This document shows, piece after piece, positions 1 to 7,916 of a stretch of DNA of 44,937 bases. The position numbers were made by a program, and so were the translations under genes. A model generated the notes under the pieces. It worked only from the letters and a program-made list of their open reading frames with translations, was not told the DNA's origin and did no database searches. The DNA is from Bacteroidales bacterium (GTDB lineage Bacteria; Bacteroidota; Bacteroidia; Bacteroidales; Bacteroidaceae), in assembly GCA_004555245.1 (NCBI GenBank), contig SFIS01000022.1:1-44937 (forward strand), in the 5' to 3' direction. How positions within the stretch are numbered: position 1 is the stretch's first letter; each line of letters begins with the position of its first letter.

Positions 1-192
1 TAAAGGAGTGTAGTGAATCCTACTCGACTGTTGTCACTTGCTGATAATGCGCAGTAGGCGGTGCAAGGATTATATAAATAATTTTGCACACCTACTTAAC
101 CAAAATAATAATTTTTTTTAGAATCATAATACTACAATCAATATTTTAATAAATTAAATTAAATCAATTTATATTTTTCGACATTAGTAAGT

Positions 193-315
193 TTAATTGT
201 ACATAGTTGAGAACATGAGTAATTCCAAATCACACTCAGAGTTTAGAAAGAACTTAAGGTAATCGATACCACATGGATTCGCAGGCAAACGCACTACATA
301 AACCATCGTTCTCAT
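193..315 (-). CDS. possible 40-aa small protein, unknown
   Basis: A short ORF beginning MRTMVYVVRLPAN and ending FSTMYN. I do not recognise it. Its main support is the consensus-like promoter just upstream (TTTG, 19 bases, TACCTTTG at 326-356), which would give an untranslated leader of only about 5-10 bases. A longer reading from 423 is open, but its start would lie upstream of that promoter. It could be a genuine small protein, the 5' remnant of a larger gene, or chance. The surrounding DNA is AT-rich, which makes chance ORFs less frequent but also suggests acquired or decaying sequence. Confidence 0.25.
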   Translation of the reverse strand: MRTMVYVVRLPANPCGIDYLKFFLNSECDLELLMFSTMYN

Positions 316-325
316 TTTTACCACG

Positions 326-356
326 CAAAGGTACAATTTATTTTTTATTGGACAAA
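326..356 (-). promoter_or_regulatory. Bacteroidetes-type promoter
   Basis: Read on the minus strand, TTTG (353-356) is followed after 19 bases by TACCTTTG (326-333), matching the -33/-7 consensus of the Bacteroidetes primary sigma factor. Transcription would start near 318-320, just ahead of the 40-codon ORF. Confidence 0.5.
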
Positions 357-696
357 TAAATTGATGATTATTATTCAGCAATTTATATATCATGATAGCA
401 GTTACGCAACCAGATATGCACAATAGAGATATATGTTATTGAGTTATCATAGTCAGTGATACGATATTGCAAGTTCATTTACACTATCAGCAACATATTA
501 CAACTAACTTGTCGAACCATTAAATTTTACTTATGCGCTCATTGTTTCAAATTGACGAAACTGTAATGCACCCATTATTTGTGCGGCAAAAACTATGAAG
601 AATCTAATACATCCGTCATAATAATTAAAAATCGAACTTTGCGAGGTGGTATCATCAGCCAAGATTTGTAAATAGGAAGGAGAATAATAATGCAAG

Positions 697-1317
697 CTAA
701 AACATATAGCCAACTGAAATCTGAAAATTTCTATTCTTACCGCCTTCATATTGTGTGGAGGTGTTAGATAAACTATGAATATAGCGAGCATCTACGAAAA
801 TATGGTTTGAAAAACTGTATCCCAAACCTCCAAGCAAAGCGAAATCAAAAGTTTTGGTGTTTCCATCGAATGACATTTCAGCATATTGACCACTCAAACT
901 GGAATCTTTTGACAGAAGGAAACCAAACTGAGGACCCGCTTCTATGTATAACCCGTTACAAAATGGATAGAATTTCTCTGCTATAGGAATCGTGAGGTAA
1001 TGGCTCGTAATCTTAGCATAGAAATAGCCATCGGAATTTGAGTCATCATAAATCTTATCCTTATAACCTAACATAGAATAAGACAGTCCGACTTCTAATT
1101 CAAATTTATTGCCAGTTGGGATGTTAACCAAGCCACCTATATTTATTCCGTAGCGTGAGTATGTATTATAATCAAACGTTCCAAAAGTCTCGCTATTATA
1201 GACCTGAGTAGATTCTTTGGATATGTTCAATCCTCCTTTTATTCCAAATTGTATTGCTTGTGCATGGCACATAAACGAGAATAAACAGACTGACATAAAT
1301 ATGAGAAGTCGTTTCAT
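697..1317 (-). CDS. outer-membrane beta-barrel protein (porin/PorT-like)
   Basis: A 206-residue protein with a signal peptide (MKRLLIFMSVCLFSF, cleavage likely after CHA-Q), then alternating amphipathic strands such as FGIKGGLNIS, FELEVGLSYSMLGYK and HIFVDARYIHSLS, ending in the aromatic residue F as expected for barrel insertion by BAM. This is the pattern of the outer-membrane beta-barrel family (OMP_b-brl_2 type) common in Bacteroidetes. I chose the start at 1317 because the reading from 1338 only adds seven residues before a normal signal sequence. It stands alone between AT-rich DNA and a hairpin at 1370-1421. Substrate or partner is unknown; many relatives are structural or attached to secretion machinery. 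Confidence 0.75.
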   Translation of the reverse strand: MKRLLIFMSVCLFSFMCHAQAIQFGIKGGLNISKESTQVYNSETFGTFDYNTYSRYGINIGGLVNIPTGNKFELEVGLSYSMLGYKDKIYDDSNSDGYFYAKITSHYLTIPIAEKFYPFCNGLYIEAGPQFGFLLSKDSSLSGQYAEMSFDGNTKTFDFALLGGLGYSFSNHIFVDARYIHSLSNTSTQYEGGKNRNFQISVGYMF

Positions 1318-1369
1318 AAATATACGTGCAATGGTCATTAAAATAGTTTATCTTGAGTAATTATACAGT

Positions 1370-1421
1370 ATCAGCATGTTCCATGTATAAGAATATTGAC
1401 TTATACAAATAACATGCTGAT
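1370..1421. terminator. strong hairpin between acyl-CoA ligase and barrel gene
   Basis: ATCAGCATGTT (1370-1380) pairs with AACATGCTGAT (1411-1421), and inside it TGTATAAG (1384-1391) pairs with CTTATACA (1400-1407). It lies in the gap after the acyl-CoA ligase gene. Neither strand has a strong T-run straight after the stem, so termination is inferred from position only. Confidence 0.4.
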
Positions 1422-1502
1422 TGTGTTTAGTAATCTGTGTAAAGAAAATAAATAATACTATGCACTCATATTTAACTATGCTTTTGCAATATCGCCGTTG
1501 CC

Positions 1503-3203
1503 TCAATTATATAGATACCTCTTGATAGACTTCTTCGGTGTCTTCTGGAACTCGGTTTCCATAAGTTCTATGGACGCGAGTTTCTGGTAGGCAGGCTGCG
1601 TGGCGTTGAGCTCGATACGGTTCTGCTCCATCAATGCTGTCACCGCCTCGCTGTTGAGAGACTGCTTCTTTATCTCATCGGCGTCAGCATAGACAAGACC
1701 TATGAGTTTGTCGCCACGCTTAACGACGAGACACTCTGCAACCAATGGCAGGCTGGACAGCTTGTCCTCTATTTCCTCTGGATAGATGTTCTGGCCGTTG
1801 GCGCCGAGAAGCATATTCTTTGAACGTCCCTTGATGAAGAGGTGTCCGTCTTCGTCGATGATGCCGAGGTCGCCGGTGAGATACCAGCCGTCTTTCAGCA
1901 CTGCCTTCGTTGCCTCTTCGTTCTTGTAGTAGCCAAGCATGGTGTTGCAGCCGCGCGTCATGATTTCACCCGGTATTCGGCGCGGGTCGGACGAATCGAC
2001 TTTTATCTCCATGTGGTAGGCTGCACGACCGCAACTGCCGACGGCACGGTCATGCCAGTCGTCGTAGGTGATGATGGGCGCACATTCCGTTGCGCCGTAG
2101 CCGACGGTGATGGGGAAGCCTATGTCTGTGAGGAACTGCTCAACCTCCTGGTTCAATGGCGCGCCGCCTACGATAATCTCATACAGACGACCGCCGAACG
2201 CCTCATAGACCTGCTGGCATATCTTCGCCTTCAGCTTGCTGCCTACAAGAGGGGTTTTAAGCAATGCCTTGACGGGGGCGGAGGAAACTTTAGGCAGAAC
2301 CTTCTTCTTGATGATTTTCTCGATGATGAGAGGCACGGCAATGATGATGCACGGCTTGACATCGGCAAAGGCCTGGGCAACGATGGCGGGCGAAGGGATG
2401 CGGGTGAGATAGTAGATGTGGCAGCCGGAGACAAACTCATAGATGAACTCGAACGCCATACCGTACATGTGCGCCATCGGAAGGATGGAAATCGTCTTGT
2501 CGCCCGGATGGACATGCTTGCACAGATTGTAATGGGCGAAATCAAGATTGCCCCACATGGCACGGTAAGGGAGCATTACTCCTTTGGAGAATCCCGTCGT
2601 GCCGGAAGTGTAGTTGATGAGGGCAAGGTCGTCAGGGTCAGACTCACGGAAATATTTCACATGTTCCTTGCGGAAATACTTAGGATACTTCTTGCCGAAA
2701 AGCTCGTTCAGATGCTCGCGTGCATAAGTGAGCTCGGCGGTGCGGGAAACGAAGATTGAGAAGTCCGGCAGATAGATGATGCCCTCCAGTGCCGGCATCT
2801 CGTCGGGCGTAATCTGTTTCGCTACGACATCGCCGACGAACAGAAGCTTCGCGTCGCTGTGGTTCACAATGTTATGAATCTGCTCGGGGATGAACTCGTG
2901 GAGGATAGGTACGGCAACGGCACCGTAGGTCATTGTCGCAAGAAAAGCAACAGCCCAATGGCTCATGTTCCTGCCACAGATGGCTATCTTGTCGCCCGGC
3001 TTGACATTGCTGTGCTCAAAAAGGATGTGCATCTTCTCTATCTTGCGAGCCACGTCCTTATATTGGAGAGTGGCGCCCTGATAGTCGGTAAGAGCATCAA
3101 GGTCCCAATGCTCGATGATGCTTTTCTCTATATAAGAATTGAAACTTGGTATCTGCTCCGGAATATCCAACTGAGCATAAAATGATTTCGTGTCCATAGG
3201 CAT
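1503..3203 (-). CDS. long-chain fatty acid--CoA ligase (AMP-forming)
   Basis: A 566-residue member of the ANL superfamily, which joins fatty acids to CoA through an acyl-adenylate. The phosphate-binding motif YTSGTTGFSKGV is near residue 198, followed by the aromatic/acid motif GYGATECAP, the ATP-binding GWYLTGDLG and the hinge and catalytic segment GRSKNMLLGANGQNIYPEE; the final KTPKKSIKRYLY carries the conserved C-terminal lysine region. The reading extends to 3287, but the first 28 codons overlap the promoter at 3231-3262, so MPMDTKSF at 3203 (or 3197) is the likely start. It is monocistronic and its promoter carries two inverted repeats. The exact chain-length preference cannot be read from sequence. 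Confidence 0.88.
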   Translation of the reverse strand: MPMDTKSFYAQLDIPEQIPSFNSYIEKSIIEHWDLDALTDYQGATLQYKDVARKIEKMHILFEHSNVKPGDKIAICGRNMSHWAVAFLATMTYGAVAVPILHEFIPEQIHNIVNHSDAKLLFVGDVVAKQITPDEMPALEGIIYLPDFSIFVSRTAELTYAREHLNELFGKKYPKYFRKEHVKYFRESDPDDLALINYTSGTTGFSKGVMLPYRAMWGNLDFAHYNLCKHVHPGDKTISILPMAHMYGMAFEFIYEFVSGCHIYYLTRIPSPAIVAQAFADVKPCIIIAVPLIIEKIIKKKVLPKVSSAPVKALLKTPLVGSKLKAKICQQVYEAFGGRLYEIIVGGAPLNQEVEQFLTDIGFPITVGYGATECAPIITYDDWHDRAVGSCGRAAYHMEIKVDSSDPRRIPGEIMTRGCNTMLGYYKNEEATKAVLKDGWYLTGDLGIIDEDGHLFIKGRSKNMLLGANGQNIYPEEIEDKLSSLPLVAECLVVKRGDKLIGLVYADADEIKKQSLNSEAVTALMEQNRIELNATQPAYQKLASIELMETEFQKTPKKSIKRYLYN

Positions 3204-3278
3204 TTTTGCACAATATATATTTATTATGTGCAAAATTAATACCTTTTCTGCACATCCGCAAAAAAAATGTGCAGAAAA
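3204..3278 (-). promoter_or_regulatory. promoter of acyl-CoA ligase with two palindromic operators
   Basis: TTTG (3259-3262), 20 bases, TAATTTTG (3231-3238) on the minus strand is a good Bacteroidetes promoter. Two inverted repeats overlap it: TTTTGCACA/TGTGCAAAA (3204-3212 and 3227-3235) across the start region and TTTTCTGCACAT/ATGTGCAGAAAA (3244-3255 and 3267-3278) across the -33 element. The shared TGCACA/TGTGCA half-sites look like binding sites for a dimeric repressor. Confidence 0.55.
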
Positions 3279-3682
3279 AACAATCATTATGGCAGAAAAG
3301 GCACTTTTTCCATATTATTAAGCTTATCAGGACACCAGAACACGTTTTTTTGCACTAATTCCACCGATAGTTGCAGAACAACAGACAATTACGAAATTAT
3401 GCAAATAATCAAAGATTACGGAACTTATTTCGACGCTTTGTCGTTTCTATTTGTTATCTGATACATCGTCACCTCATACGCTGATTTGCTTCGTCGGCTT
3501 TTAAAGGGGTGCAGTTCAGACATCGTCTGTGCCGGCTCGTATCTCACGGGTACCTTTCCAATAAAGAGATACAACGCAGAAACGGCATTTGCCTGCAGAA
3601 TCAATACATAACTCAAGGTCTTTGCTCAAAGCCACCTTCTAATGTGGATGGAGACGGATAGAAACGGGCATAAAAAAGGCAT
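3279..3682. other. intergenic, no gene seen
   Basis: The open frames here (3267-3461 plus, 3425-3616 minus) have no family features and no promoter. A short direct repeat, GGCATAAAAAA, occurs twice at about 3667-3690, directly beyond the small-RNA terminator. Confidence 0.4.
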
Positions 3683-3750
3683 AAAAAAAATTGATTGTCT
3701 CACGACAACCAATCTTTATTAACCTTAATAATCTAATACCATGAAAAACA
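3683..3750 (-). ncRNA. candidate small RNA with own promoter and terminator
   Basis: Read on the minus strand, a consensus promoter (3756-3787) is followed by about 50 bases beginning near CACCGTGTTTTTCATGG and containing TTAAGGTTAATAAAG. It ends in the stem ATTGGTTGTC/GACAATCAAT (3704-3713 with 3690-3699, one G-U pair, loop GTGA) and then a run of eight T. No ORF of useful length fits. The G-U pair makes the stem complete only in the minus-strand transcript, which fixes the direction. From memory similar sequence recurs in Bacteroidales genomes, but I cannot name an Rfam family. It could instead be a terminator of an abandoned leader. Confidence 0.6.
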
Positions 3751-3755
3751 CGGTG

Positions 3756-3787
3756 CAAAGTTAGTAATAATTTCTCATTAATGCAAA
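3756..3787 (-). promoter_or_regulatory. promoter of the candidate small RNA
   Basis: Minus strand: TTTG (3784-3787), 20 bases, TAACTTTG (3756-3763). Transcription would start close to 3749-3750. Confidence 0.6.
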
Positions 3788-3956
3788 TTTTCTGTAAATA
3801 AATGCAGTGAAATACATATTATTTAATAAATAAGCCCCTGATTTAAGAGATATTTGCAAACAGTGTGGTTCTACACTTATTCTCTGACGCATGAGGCAAA
3901 CTTGCCACAACAGAACGTCAGAGAAGCGACAACGTACATGAACTGAGGGCATAGTA

Positions 3957-3995
3957 AAAGCCGCAAGACAGGGTGAACACCTTGCTTGCGGCTTT
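3957..3995 (-). terminator. terminator of the infC-rpmI-rplT operon
   Basis: AAAGCCGCAAG (3957-3968) and CTTGCGGCTTT (3985-3995) form a GC-rich stem about 34 bases beyond the rplT stop codon. On the minus strand the stem is followed by TTTTACTATG. Confidence 0.75.
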
Positions 3996-4028
3996 ATCTT
4001 TTCTGTAATATCCTCTTTCGGGAGATTA

Positions 4029-4373
4029 TTACTTCACTTTAGCAACGATAGCCTTGAATGTCTCAGGGTTATTCATGGCGAGGTCTGCTAACACTTTACG
4101 GTTGATCTCGATGCCAGCTTTGTGGAGAGCACCCATGAGCTGTGAGTAGCTCAGACCCTCAAGGCGTGCGGCTGCGTTGATACGCTGAATCCACAATGCA
4201 CGGAATGTGCGTTTCTTGTTCTTACGGTCACGATAAGCATAGGTGAGACCTTTCTCCCATGTGTTCTTTGCTACTGTCCAAACGTTTTTGCGTGCTCCAA
4301 AGTAGCCACGGGTGAGCTTAAGAATCTTTTTGCGCTTTGCGCGAGAAGCAACGTGATTTACTGATCTTGGCAT
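4029..4373 (-). CDS. rplT: 50S ribosomal protein L20
   Basis: A 114-residue protein of the normal L20 length. It begins MPRSVNHVASRAKRKKILKL, the very basic N-terminal extension that threads into 23S rRNA, and continues with the family signatures GYFGARKNVWTVAKN and AYRDRKNKKRTFRALWIQRI. L20 binds early in 50S assembly; in several bacteria it also represses its own operon. It is the last gene of infC-rpmI-rplT, 32 bases after rpmI and followed by a terminator. Confidence 0.97.
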   Translation of the reverse strand: MPRSVNHVASRAKRKKILKLTRGYFGARKNVWTVAKNTWEKGLTYAYRDRKNKKRTFRALWIQRINAAARLEGLSYSQLMGALHKAGIEINRKVLADLAMNNPETFKAIVAKVK

Positions 4374-4405
4374 AATTTTCCTACTTTAAAAGTTAGACAA
4401 TAAGA

Positions 4406-4603
4406 TTAACGGAGACACAGCAGATCACGAACCTGCTTTGTGTTGGTGGAATCAACGATTTCAAAACCGAGAAGATTGCGCTTCTGCTTCTTTGTCTTCT
4501 TGGTCAGAATGTGGCTGTGAAAAGCGTGACGACGCTTAATCTTACCTGTTCCGGTGAAAGAGAAACGTTTCTTTGCAGCGGAGTTAGTCTTTACTTTTGG
4601 CAT
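4406..4603 (-). CDS. rpmI: 50S ribosomal protein L35
   Basis: A 65-residue L35 with the typical start MPKVKTNSAAKKRFSFTG and the basic core KRRHAFHSHILTKKTKKQKR. It is a small structural protein of the large subunit. It lies between infC and rplT in the classical order. A 222-bp gap separates it from infC, unusually long inside this operon and a plausible place for translational control. Confidence 0.97.
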   Translation of the reverse strand: MPKVKTNSAAKKRFSFTGTGKIKRRHAFHSHILTKKTKKQKRNLLGFEIVDSTNTKQVRDLLCLR

Positions 4604-4825
4604 TTTTTTAATTATTTAAATTGTTTGTTTATAATAATGTGGCAACGCATATACCGGGCGTTACGCACTGTAATCCTGTCTTTATTGCGGGTTAAGTGGA
4701 TAACCCTGACATCCTGAATCCGACATCATGTTGCGGAGCATCTTTCATCGTCTGCCTTTGGCTTTGAGAGAAGGATGAGAGAGGCTGATGCGGCTAACGG
4801 CTGTCGCTGTTGTTGTTGTCGGGGG
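4604..4825 (-). promoter_or_regulatory. infC-rpmI spacer, possible regulatory RNA
   Basis: This non-coding spacer within the operon contains a short hairpin, GGGTTA (4689-4694) with TAACCC (4701-4706), and a purine/pyrimidine biased stretch near 4790-4825. In other bacteria ribosomal protein L20 binds the leader of rpmI and represses it. I cannot show the L20-binding fold here, so the role is inferred from position. Confidence 0.25.
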
Positions 4826-5512
4826 CTATTCGTCAAACTGAAGCTTTGCGAGTGCGTCAGCGCCTTTAGCATTGGCAGCCAGACCTCCGTTTGCAGGCAT
4901 GTCTGCCGCTTCGTTTTCCGTTTTCTGAAGTTTCTCAGCCTCACGCTTCTCACGGTCAAGCTTCTGCTGGCTCTTCTTTGCCACGCCGGCTTTCTTTGGC
5001 GCAAGGAAAAGGAACATCTTCTTGCCTTCGAGTTTAGGCATCTGTTCAACCTTGCCATATTCCTCAAGGTCGTTGGCAAAACGCAGCAGAAGCACCTCGC
5101 CTTGCTCTTTGAAGAGGATTGAACGTCCGCGGAAGAAGACATACGCACGAACCTTGTTGCCGTCGTTGAGGAATTCCTGTGCGTGCTTCAGCTTGAAGTT
5201 GTAGTCGTGTTCGTCAGTCTGAGGCCCGAAACGTATTTCTTTCACCTCTACCTTCACCTGCTTCTGCTTTATCTCCTTGGCTTTCTTTTTCTGCTGATAA
5301 AGGAATTTGGAGTAGTCGATGATACGACATACAGGAGGCTCGGCATTTGGTGAAATCATCACGAGGTCTTCCTCGCGCTGGCGTGCCATTTCAAGCGCTT
5401 GACGTGTAGGCACCACCATCGAGCCGTCATCGCTTACAATACGTACCTCTTTTGCACGAATCTGTTCGTTGATACGATATTGGTTATTGTCTTTCTTTTT
5501 GTCTATCTTCAT
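4826..5512 (-). CDS. infC: translation initiation factor IF-3
   Basis: A 228-residue IF-3. It binds the 30S subunit, checks the start codon and prevents premature 50S joining. The N-terminal domain contains INEQIRAKEVRIVSDDGS, the linker is lysine-rich (FLYQQKKKAKEIKQKQ) and the C-terminal domain has EIRFGPQTDEHDYNFKLKHA and the FRGR motif. It begins with a normal ATG, unlike the AUU start known from E. coli. The last 50 or so residues are a lysine/alanine-rich extension beyond the usual 170-180-residue length, as seen in other Bacteroidetes. Confidence 0.96.
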   Translation of the reverse strand: MKIDKKKDNNQYRINEQIRAKEVRIVSDDGSMVVPTRQALEMARQREEDLVMISPNAEPPVCRIIDYSKFLYQQKKKAKEIKQKQVKVEVKEIRFGPQTDEHDYNFKLKHAQEFLNDGNKVRAYVFFRGRSILFKEQGEVLLLRFANDLEEYGKVEQMPKLEGKKMFLFLAPKKAGVAKKSQQKLDREKREAEKLQKTENEAADMPANGGLAANAKGADALAKLQFDE

Positions 5513-5591
5513 TAAACGTTATTGGTTTGCATTATGCAAAATTGCCTCTTTTTATTAGTCAATAGCTATGATGCTTGTAAAAAAGCAGATG

Positions 5592-5599
5592 CAAAGGTA
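5592..5599 (-). promoter_or_regulatory. -7 element for infC operon
   Basis: TACCTTTG on the minus strand, about 80 bases before infC and downstream of the thrS terminator. A matching -33 TTTG is not clear, so the assignment rests on the -7 box and position. Confidence 0.45.
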
Positions 5600-5734
5600 C
5601 TAATATTCTTCGAGATACATATAGCCAACGATTGTTTCAATCCGCAATTTTAACATAATTTACGTAAATAAGTATTCTCCGTATTATCTTTACGCCTGTT
5701 TTTGATTTTTATGCGTGTAGCAGGTCAAGCGGGC

Positions 5735-5782
5735 ATAAACAAAAACACTGCATCTCTTGTGGTGTTCAAGAGTATGCAGTGT
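5735..5782 (-). terminator. terminator of thrS
   Basis: On the minus strand ACACTGCATACTCTT (5768-5782) pairs with AAGAGATGCAGTGT (5745-5758), with one bulged base, followed by TTTTTGTTT. It lies 58 bases after the thrS stop and separates thrS from the infC operon. Confidence 0.75.
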
Positions 5783-5839
5783 GCGTGTGTATTGTGTGTG
5801 CTTATGGTATGTCAGTATGACTGTACGCCTGATTCAGAA

Positions 5840-7810
5840 TCAGTTCTGAGGCTTGAGGTTTGTGGCTTCGAGCATCTCCGCCACTTCCGCATTGATGCGC
5901 TGAGCGAAGTCTTGCATGCTCATCACAGCCTGTTCTCCTCCACCCTGCTGGCGCATTGCGACATTTCCTTCAGCCGCCTCTTTCTCGCCTACGATAACCA
6001 TATACGGCACTCGCTTCAGCTCGTTGTCACGAATCTTGCGCCCGATTTTCTCATTTCGGTTATCAACGGTAGCTCTGACGCCTACGCTGTCGAAGTATTC
6101 AGCCACTTTGGCAGCATAATCGTTGAACTTCTCTGATATTGGGAGGATAGCGACCTGCTCTGGTGCGAGCCACAAGGGGAAGTGGCCTGCTGTGTGTTCA
6201 ATAAGAACTGCCGTGAAACGTTCGAGCGAGCCGAACGGCGCGCGGTGTATCATCACAGGGCGTTGCTTGCTGTTGTCTTCCGCCGTGTATTCAAGCTGGA
6301 AGCGTTCAGGCAGGTTGTAGTCAACCTGAATGGTGCCGAGCTGCCAACGCCGTCCGATTGCATCCTTAACCATACAGTCGAGTTTCGGACCGTAGAAAGC
6401 TGCCTCGCCCAACTCGCAACGTGCTTTCAGATCTTTCTCCTTGCAAGCCTCGATGATGGCATTCTGTGCCGACTCCCATACCTCGTCGCTTCCGATATAC
6501 TTGTCATGGTCATCCGGGTCGCGCAGAGAAATCTGGAACTCAACCTGGTCTTCTCCGAAACCGAAGATCTTGAACACTGTCTGTATGATGTCAAGCACGC
6601 GCAGGAACTCGTTCTTCACCTGGTCGGGACGGCAGAAGATATGTGCGTCGTCCTGTGTGAAGGAACGTACGCGTGTCAAGCCGTGCAACTCGCCAGACTT
6701 CTCATAGCGATAGACGGTGCCGAACTCCGCACAACGGAAAGGAAGGTCTTTGTAAGAACGTGGTTTCCATGCGAACACCTCGCAGTGGTGAGGACAGTTC
6801 ATCGGTTTCAGCATATACTCCTCATCCTCTTCCGGCGTATGTATAGGCTGGAAAGAGTCCTTGCCGTAGTGGGCATAATGTCCTGATGTGACATAGAGGT
6901 TCTTAGAGCCGATATGCGGTGTGATGACTTCCTGGTATCCAAAATTCTTCTGTATCTTGCGCAACATCTCCTGCAGACGGATGCGAAGGTCTGTTCCTTT
7001 CGGCAACCATATAGGCAGTCCCTTGCCTACGCGCTCTGAGAACATGAAGAGTTCCATCTCTTTTCCGATTTTACGATGGTCTCGCTTCTTTGCTTCTTCA
7101 AGCATGACGAGATACTCGTCAAGCATTTTTTTCTTCGGGAAAGAGATGCCGTAAAGGCGCTGCATCTGGTCGCGTGATGCGTCTCCGCGCCAGAATGCGC
7201 CGGCAATGGCTGTAAGTTTGACGGCCTTGATGATTCCTGTGGAGAGGATATGCGGACCTTTGCAGAGGTCAGTGAAATTGCCTTGTGTATATGTTGTGAT
7301 GCTGCCGTCCTCGAGGTCGTCCTGTATGTGTTCGCATTTATATACCTGCCCTGCCGCGCCGAACTCTGCAAGGCAGTCTGCCTTTGATATTTCGTGACGC
7401 ACTACGGGTTCGTCTTTTCGGGCGAGTTCCAGCATTTTGTCTTCTATTTTCTTGAAGTCGCCTTCTTTAATCATCTCACCGTTAGGGAGCATCACGTCAT
7501 AGAAGAAGCCGTTTTCGACAGCGGGACCGAAGCCGAACTGTATGCCTGGATAGAGCTCCTGCAGTGCCTCGGCGAGCAGGTGTGCGCTTGTATGCCAGAA
7601 ACTGTGTTTGCCCTCTTCGTCCTCGAACTTATAGAGTGCGATGCGTGCATCATCCTCTATTGGGCGGTTGAGTTCCACTGTCTCGCCATTGACGCCGCAG
7701 GATACAACGCTGCGTGCGAGAGCTGGCGAGATGCTCTCTGCGATTTGTTGTCCGGTAACACCTTTTTCGTATTCGCGTATGCTACCGTCTGGAAATGTTA
7801 TTTTTATCAT
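5840..7810 (-). CDS. thrS: threonyl-tRNA synthetase
   Basis: A 656-residue class II synthetase that charges tRNA-Thr. Order of parts: TGS domain (residues 1-62, start MIKITFPDGS), editing domain with HTSAHLLAEAL, catalytic core with the zinc-binding MNCPHHCEVF and motif 2 region FRCAEFGTVYRYE, motif 3 HRAPFGSLERF, and the C-terminal anticodon-binding domain with the GEKE segment. Length matches the bacterial family. It has its own promoter at 7877-7908 and a terminator at 5735-5782, so it need not share a transcript with infC although the order thrS-infC-rpmI-rplT is the classical one. Confidence 0.97.
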   Translation of the reverse strand: MIKITFPDGSIREYEKGVTGQQIAESISPALARSVVSCGVNGETVELNRPIEDDARIALYKFEDEEGKHSFWHTSAHLLAEALQELYPGIQFGFGPAVENGFFYDVMLPNGEMIKEGDFKKIEDKMLELARKDEPVVRHEISKADCLAEFGAAGQVYKCEHIQDDLEDGSITTYTQGNFTDLCKGPHILSTGIIKAVKLTAIAGAFWRGDASRDQMQRLYGISFPKKKMLDEYLVMLEEAKKRDHRKIGKEMELFMFSERVGKGLPIWLPKGTDLRIRLQEMLRKIQKNFGYQEVITPHIGSKNLYVTSGHYAHYGKDSFQPIHTPEEDEEYMLKPMNCPHHCEVFAWKPRSYKDLPFRCAEFGTVYRYEKSGELHGLTRVRSFTQDDAHIFCRPDQVKNEFLRVLDIIQTVFKIFGFGEDQVEFQISLRDPDDHDKYIGSDEVWESAQNAIIEACKEKDLKARCELGEAAFYGPKLDCMVKDAIGRRWQLGTIQVDYNLPERFQLEYTAEDNSKQRPVMIHRAPFGSLERFTAVLIEHTAGHFPLWLAPEQVAILPISEKFNDYAAKVAEYFDSVGVRATVDNRNEKIGRKIRDNELKRVPYMVIVGEKEAAEGNVAMRQQGGGEQAVMSMQDFAQRINAEVAEMLEATNLKPQN

Positions 7811-7876
7811 TATTATTTATGTTTATGCCGATGTCATACAAACGACAAGGGCTGAATTTGTTTTCGTTCGTGAGTG

Positions 7877-7908
7877 CAAAGTTAGCGTTTTTTTATGAGA
7901 TACGCAAA
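7877..7908 (-). promoter_or_regulatory. promoter of thrS
   Basis: Minus strand: TTTG (7905-7908), 20 bases, TAACTTTG (7877-7884), giving a leader of about 60 bases. It begins just beyond the end of the TPR gene. I see no T-box or other leader fold. Confidence 0.65.
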
Positions 7909-7916
7909 AAAGCAGC

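Larger units (their letters stand above)
1..696. other. AT-rich region with no confident gene
   Basis: This stretch is visibly richer in A and T than the rest of the window. It starts with an in-frame TAA that could end a gene lying upstream, but this cannot be checked. A plus-strand TAATTTTG box lies at 79-86 without a good upstream TTTG. A better minus-strand promoter lies at 326-356. Apart from the small ORF at 193-315 I see no credible coding sequence; the remaining open frames are short and lack any recognisable family feature. Confidence 0.5.

Noticed and set aside
1842..2759. 305-codon plus-strand ORF opposite the acyl-CoA ligase
   Set aside because: It is the antisense reading of a well-recognised gene, with no family motif and no promoter.
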